This document shows positions 61,630 through 64,000 of a DNA stretch of 64,000 nt, one piece after another (the stretch's first letter is position 1; each line of letters opens with the position of its first letter). This DNA is from Tolypothrix campylonemoides VB511288 (GTDB lineage Bacteria > Cyanobacteriota > Cyanobacteriia > Cyanobacteriales > Nostocaceae). The notes below the pieces were generated by a model that saw nothing but the letters and a program-made list of their open reading frames with translations, had not been told where the DNA came from and did not search any database. The stretch covers positions 83,726 through 147,725 of the forward strand of contig JXCB02000048.1 in NCBI GenBank assembly GCA_000828075.3. The letters are read 5' to 3'. The translations under genes were made by a program, and so were the position numbers.

Positions 61630-64000
61630 CTAAGATTGATTGTTCTTAGCTCTAAATAGCCGCATCCCATTGGCGGTTACGAGTAGAGACGTTCCCATAT
61701 CTGCCAAAACAGCAACAGCCAACCCCACAAAACCGAAAGTACCTAACAGTAAAAATAATCCTTTGGTCACGAGGGAGAGGACAACATTCTGCTGAATCAC
61801 GGAGACGGTACGGCGGCTTAAATCCACAGCATAAGCAAGCCGCCTGAGGTCGCCGCCTACTAGCACCACATCGGCAGTTTCCAAGGCAATATCAATGCCA
61901 CCCACAGCAAAGCTGACATCCGCAGCAGCCAAAGCAGGGGCATCGTTGATGCCATCGCCAACCATACCGACCACTCCAGAACGACGAAGCCGATAAACTT
62001 CCTGTTGCTTATCTTCTGGTAGCAGTTCCGCCAGATACTCTGTCATTCCAACTTGTTGGGCAATCCGTTGGGCAACTGTTGAGCGATCGCCTGTCAACAT
62101 AACAATGTGTTTCAGTCCGACTTGTTTGAGGAGCCGCACAGCATCAGATGCTTCTAACCGTACTCCATCTGCCAAGGCGATCGCTCCTAATAATGTGTTG
62201 GGTTTTCCTACCAGCACAGGGATTTTACCTTGGGACTCTATTTCATCTAACAGCGCTACTGCTTCTTGTGAGAGTGGTACATCATGGTCTACAAACAAAC
62301 GCCGATTACCGACAAAGTAAATTTGATTGCCGAATGTCGCCGAAATTCCTTTACCAGGAACAGCCGTAAAGTTTTGAGGAGTTTGTAGTTCTAATCCGTT
62401 ATCTAATGCCTCAGTGACGATAGCTTTAGCCAAAGGATGTTCTGATTGTTGTTCCAAGCTGGCAGCAATCAGCAACACTTTTCTTGTATCTGCGTTGCCC
62501 AATCCGTAAACCTTTTGAACGACTGGTAATCCTTGCGTGAGGGTTCCAGTTTTATCAAAGGCGAAAGTATTCATTCGCCCCGCTATTTCCAAAGCATTTC
62601 CCCCTTTGAACAGAACTCCAGAACGGGTTGCAGCACCAATTGCGCTGACAATGGAAACGGGGGTGGAAATCACCAAGGCGCAAGGGCAAGCGATGACCAG
62701 CATCACCAGCGCCCGATAAATCCAAACGGTGAACGGTTGAGCGAAAACCAATGGAGGAATCAGCGCAATGCCAACGGCGACCAGGAGTACAACGGGTGTG
62801 TATATAGACGCAAAGCGGTCAACCCACTGCTGGGTAGGTGCGCGGCTTCCTTGGGCTGTTTCAACCAAGTGAATAATACGTGCAACGGTGGTATCGCTTG
62901 AGCTATGAGTGACTTTGACCTCTAGAAAACCTGTTTGATTTAGGGTTCCGGCAAAGACGTGCGAACCTGGGGCTTTGTCCTCTGGAATAGATTCCCCGGT
63001 GATAGGAGATTGGTCAATTGCTGAATTACCAGAGATAACGATTCCATCCAATGCTACGCGCTGCCCCGGTCGGATTGTCAAAATTTCGCCAACCTGAATT
63101 TCCTCCACTTGAACTGATAGCTCTTGGTTGCCTCGCTTGACGGTGGCAGTAGGCGGGGTCAAATTCATTAAGTTACGAATTGCGTTGCGGGTACGACCGA
63201 AGGTGAAAGTCTGTAGTGTTGTGCCTAGTGTAAACAGGAAAACGACTAGCGCCCCCTCAAACCAGTCCCCCAAAATCACAGCCCCAATTGCCGAAATGGT
63301 CATCAGCAAATTCATATCGGCTTGGCGCGACAACAGAGCAAACCAACCTGCCCGTGCTATGGGAAATCCGGCTACCGCCATGCCTATGCCATAAAAAGCC
63401 CTTGCTATCCAAATGGGTAGCGCCAACTGCTGTGTGATGACTCCCAACAACAACCCTAACCCAGAGAAGATAATGCTTTGTCCTTGCCGACTAGATATCC
63501 AAAACCGCCAACTGGTGAAATCTTGTTTCTGCGTTTTTTGTTTTGTAGGTGAAGCACCTGTAACAGGCGTACTTTTTTCAACAGGTTCAACAGTATATCC
63601 TAACTTTTGTATGCGCGTTTTTATAAACGTTTCCTCAACTTGTCCTGGGTCATAGGAGACAATGAGCTTACCATCAGCAAAATTGACGGACGCATCACTA
63701 ATCCCAGGTATTTGCATGAGATTCGCTTGAACGGTCTTGGCGCAACTAGGACAATCCATCCCGCCAACGAGCGCTTGTAGGGTTTTGAGTTGAGGTGGTT
63801 GAGCCACATCAACGGTGTAACCCAAAGCAGTAACACGCTCTGCGATTGCCGTTTCACTTAAAAGTTTCGGGTCGTAGGATACATTCAAGCGCCCTGTTGC
63901 AAAGTTCACTTCGGCTTCGGTGACTCCGGTTAACTGCTTCAATCTGGCTTCTATGGTTTTGGCGCAGCCGCCGCAGTCCATACCGCCAACTAGCGCTTGT
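61630..64000 (-). CDS. Zn/Cd/Pb-exporting P1B-2 ATPase (partial; start beyond the window)
   Basis: At least 789 aa visible. Two N-terminal HMA domains (GGMDCGGCAKTI and GGMDCPSCAKTV). The frame stays open to the window edge and reads LVGG before the first MDCGGC, so the visible Met at 63981 is internal. Core motifs: TGES, IACPCALVIST (CPC), [36 protein letters not shown]8 has DMGTSLLVTANGMRL, the Asp-X-Gly signature of the divalent (Zn/Cd/Pb) class, as in ZntA/CadA/ZiaA. Convergent with locus B. Confidence 0.93.
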   Translation of the reverse strand, partial: QALVGGMDCGGCAKTIEARLKQLTGVTEAEVNFATGRLNVSYDPKLLSETAIAERVTALGYTVDVAQPPQLKTLQALVGGMDCPSCAKTVQANLMQIPGISDASVNFADGKLIVSYDPGQVEETFIKTRIQKLGYTVEPVEKSTPVTGASPTKQKTQKQDFTSWRFWISSRQGQSIIFSGLGLLLGVITQQLALPIWIARAFYGIGMAVAGFPIARAGWFALLSRQADMNLLMTISAIGAVILGDWFEGALVVFLFTLGTTLQTFTFGRTRNAIRNLMNLTPPTATVKRGNQELSVQVEEIQVGEILTIRPGQRVALDGIVISGNSAIDQSPITGESIPEDKAPGSHVFAGTLNQTGFLEVKVTHSSSDTTVARIIHLVETAQGSRAPTQQWVDRFASIYTPVVLLVAVGIALIPPLVFAQPFTVWIYRALVMLVIACPCALVISTPVSIVSAIGAATRSGVLFKGGNALEIAGRMNTFAFDKTGTLTQGLPVVQKVYGLGNADTRKVLLIAASLEQQSEHPLAKAIVTEALDNGLELQTPQNFTAVPGKGISATFGNQIYFVGNRRLFVDHDVPLSQEAVALLDEIESQGKIPVLVGKPNTLLGAIALADGVRLEASDAVRLLKQVGLKHIVMLTGDRSTVAQRIAQQVGMTEYLAELLPEDKQQEVYRLRRSGVVGMVGDGINDAPALAAADVSFAVGGIDIALETADVVLVGGDLRRLAYAVDLSRRTVSVIQQNVVLSLVTKGLFLLLGTFGFVGLAVAVLADMGTSLLVTANGMRLFRAKNNQS

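Overview
The window reads as a filamentous (Nostocales-like) cyanobacterium, chromosome or large plasmid. The octamer GCGATCGC (HIP1) recurs throughout, the protein families are cyanobacterial (DUF2808, RppA/NrsR-type two-component systems, NrsB-like adaptors with a C-terminal membrane segment), and there are heptamer-like short tandem repeats and short palindromic repeats that intrude into genes. Almost everything is metal or metalloid resistance, stitched together by insertion sequences, broken genes and duplicated fragments: an accessory resistance island.

Layout. 0-2.6 kb: tail of an IS630-type transposase, arsC (arsenate reductase), then a thioredoxin-like gene and a MerR regulator behind a MerR-type promoter, in a stretch of higher GC. 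3.0-8.1 kb: modABC, a HTH/periplasmic-binding-fold regulator and an MFS transporter. 8.1-12.1 kb (minus strand): arsR-acr3-phosphatase-arsH-metallophosphoesterase operon with two matching ArsR-type palindromes. 12.2-23.3 kb (minus): locus A, a two-component system, two DUF2808 proteins, a CDF exporter, a lipoprotein, and an HME-type RND pump with its adaptor. 23.4-27.3 kb: a G-rich repeat cluster, a HTH gene, a PD-(D/E)XK-like nuclease gene and a complete IS4-family element with a passenger gene. 27.5-40.1 kb (minus): copper region with an AcrAB-like pump, a His-rich lipoprotein, flavodoxin, two HMA chaperones, a cupredoxin, CopA and two MerR regulators. 40.4-44.9 kb: assorted enzymes (heme-oxygenase-like fold, methyltransferase, DUF924, GST, amidotransferase). 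45-55.3 kb (plus): locus B, two four-helix Cys-rich copper-storage-type proteins (one frameshifted), a DUF305 protein, a second adaptor/RND/lipoprotein set paralogous to locus A, a Cys/Met-rich secreted peptide and a second two-component system. 55.3-60.8 kb: a segment bounded by an ~85-bp direct repeat that holds a group II intron whose RT gene is split, directly after its catalytic Asp-Asp, by a second group II intron. 60.8-64 kb (minus): a TIGR03943 protein and a Zn/Cd-type P1B ATPase running off the window.

How it works together. Two regulatory codes can be read from the DNA. (1) An 11-bp-spaced direct repeat, TTTCAT-N5-TTTCAT, occurs six times, always in the same orientation towards the next gene, in front of both DUF2808 genes (the first leading into its two-component system), both RND adaptors, and twice in front of the DUF305 gene; it is probably the operator of the RppA/NrsR-like response regulators. 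(2) Five promoters have a -35/-10 separation of 20 bp with a central dyad, the hallmark of MerR-family control, in front of both HMA chaperone operons, the DUF305 gene, the thioredoxin-like/MerR pair, and one with no adjacent gene. The DUF305 gene carries both signals and so joins the two circuits. Periplasmic metal sensing would drive RND/CDF efflux and cytoplasmic copper sensing would drive CopA, chaperones and periplasmic copper-binding proteins. No outer-membrane TolC-type factor is encoded in the window for any of the three RND pumps.
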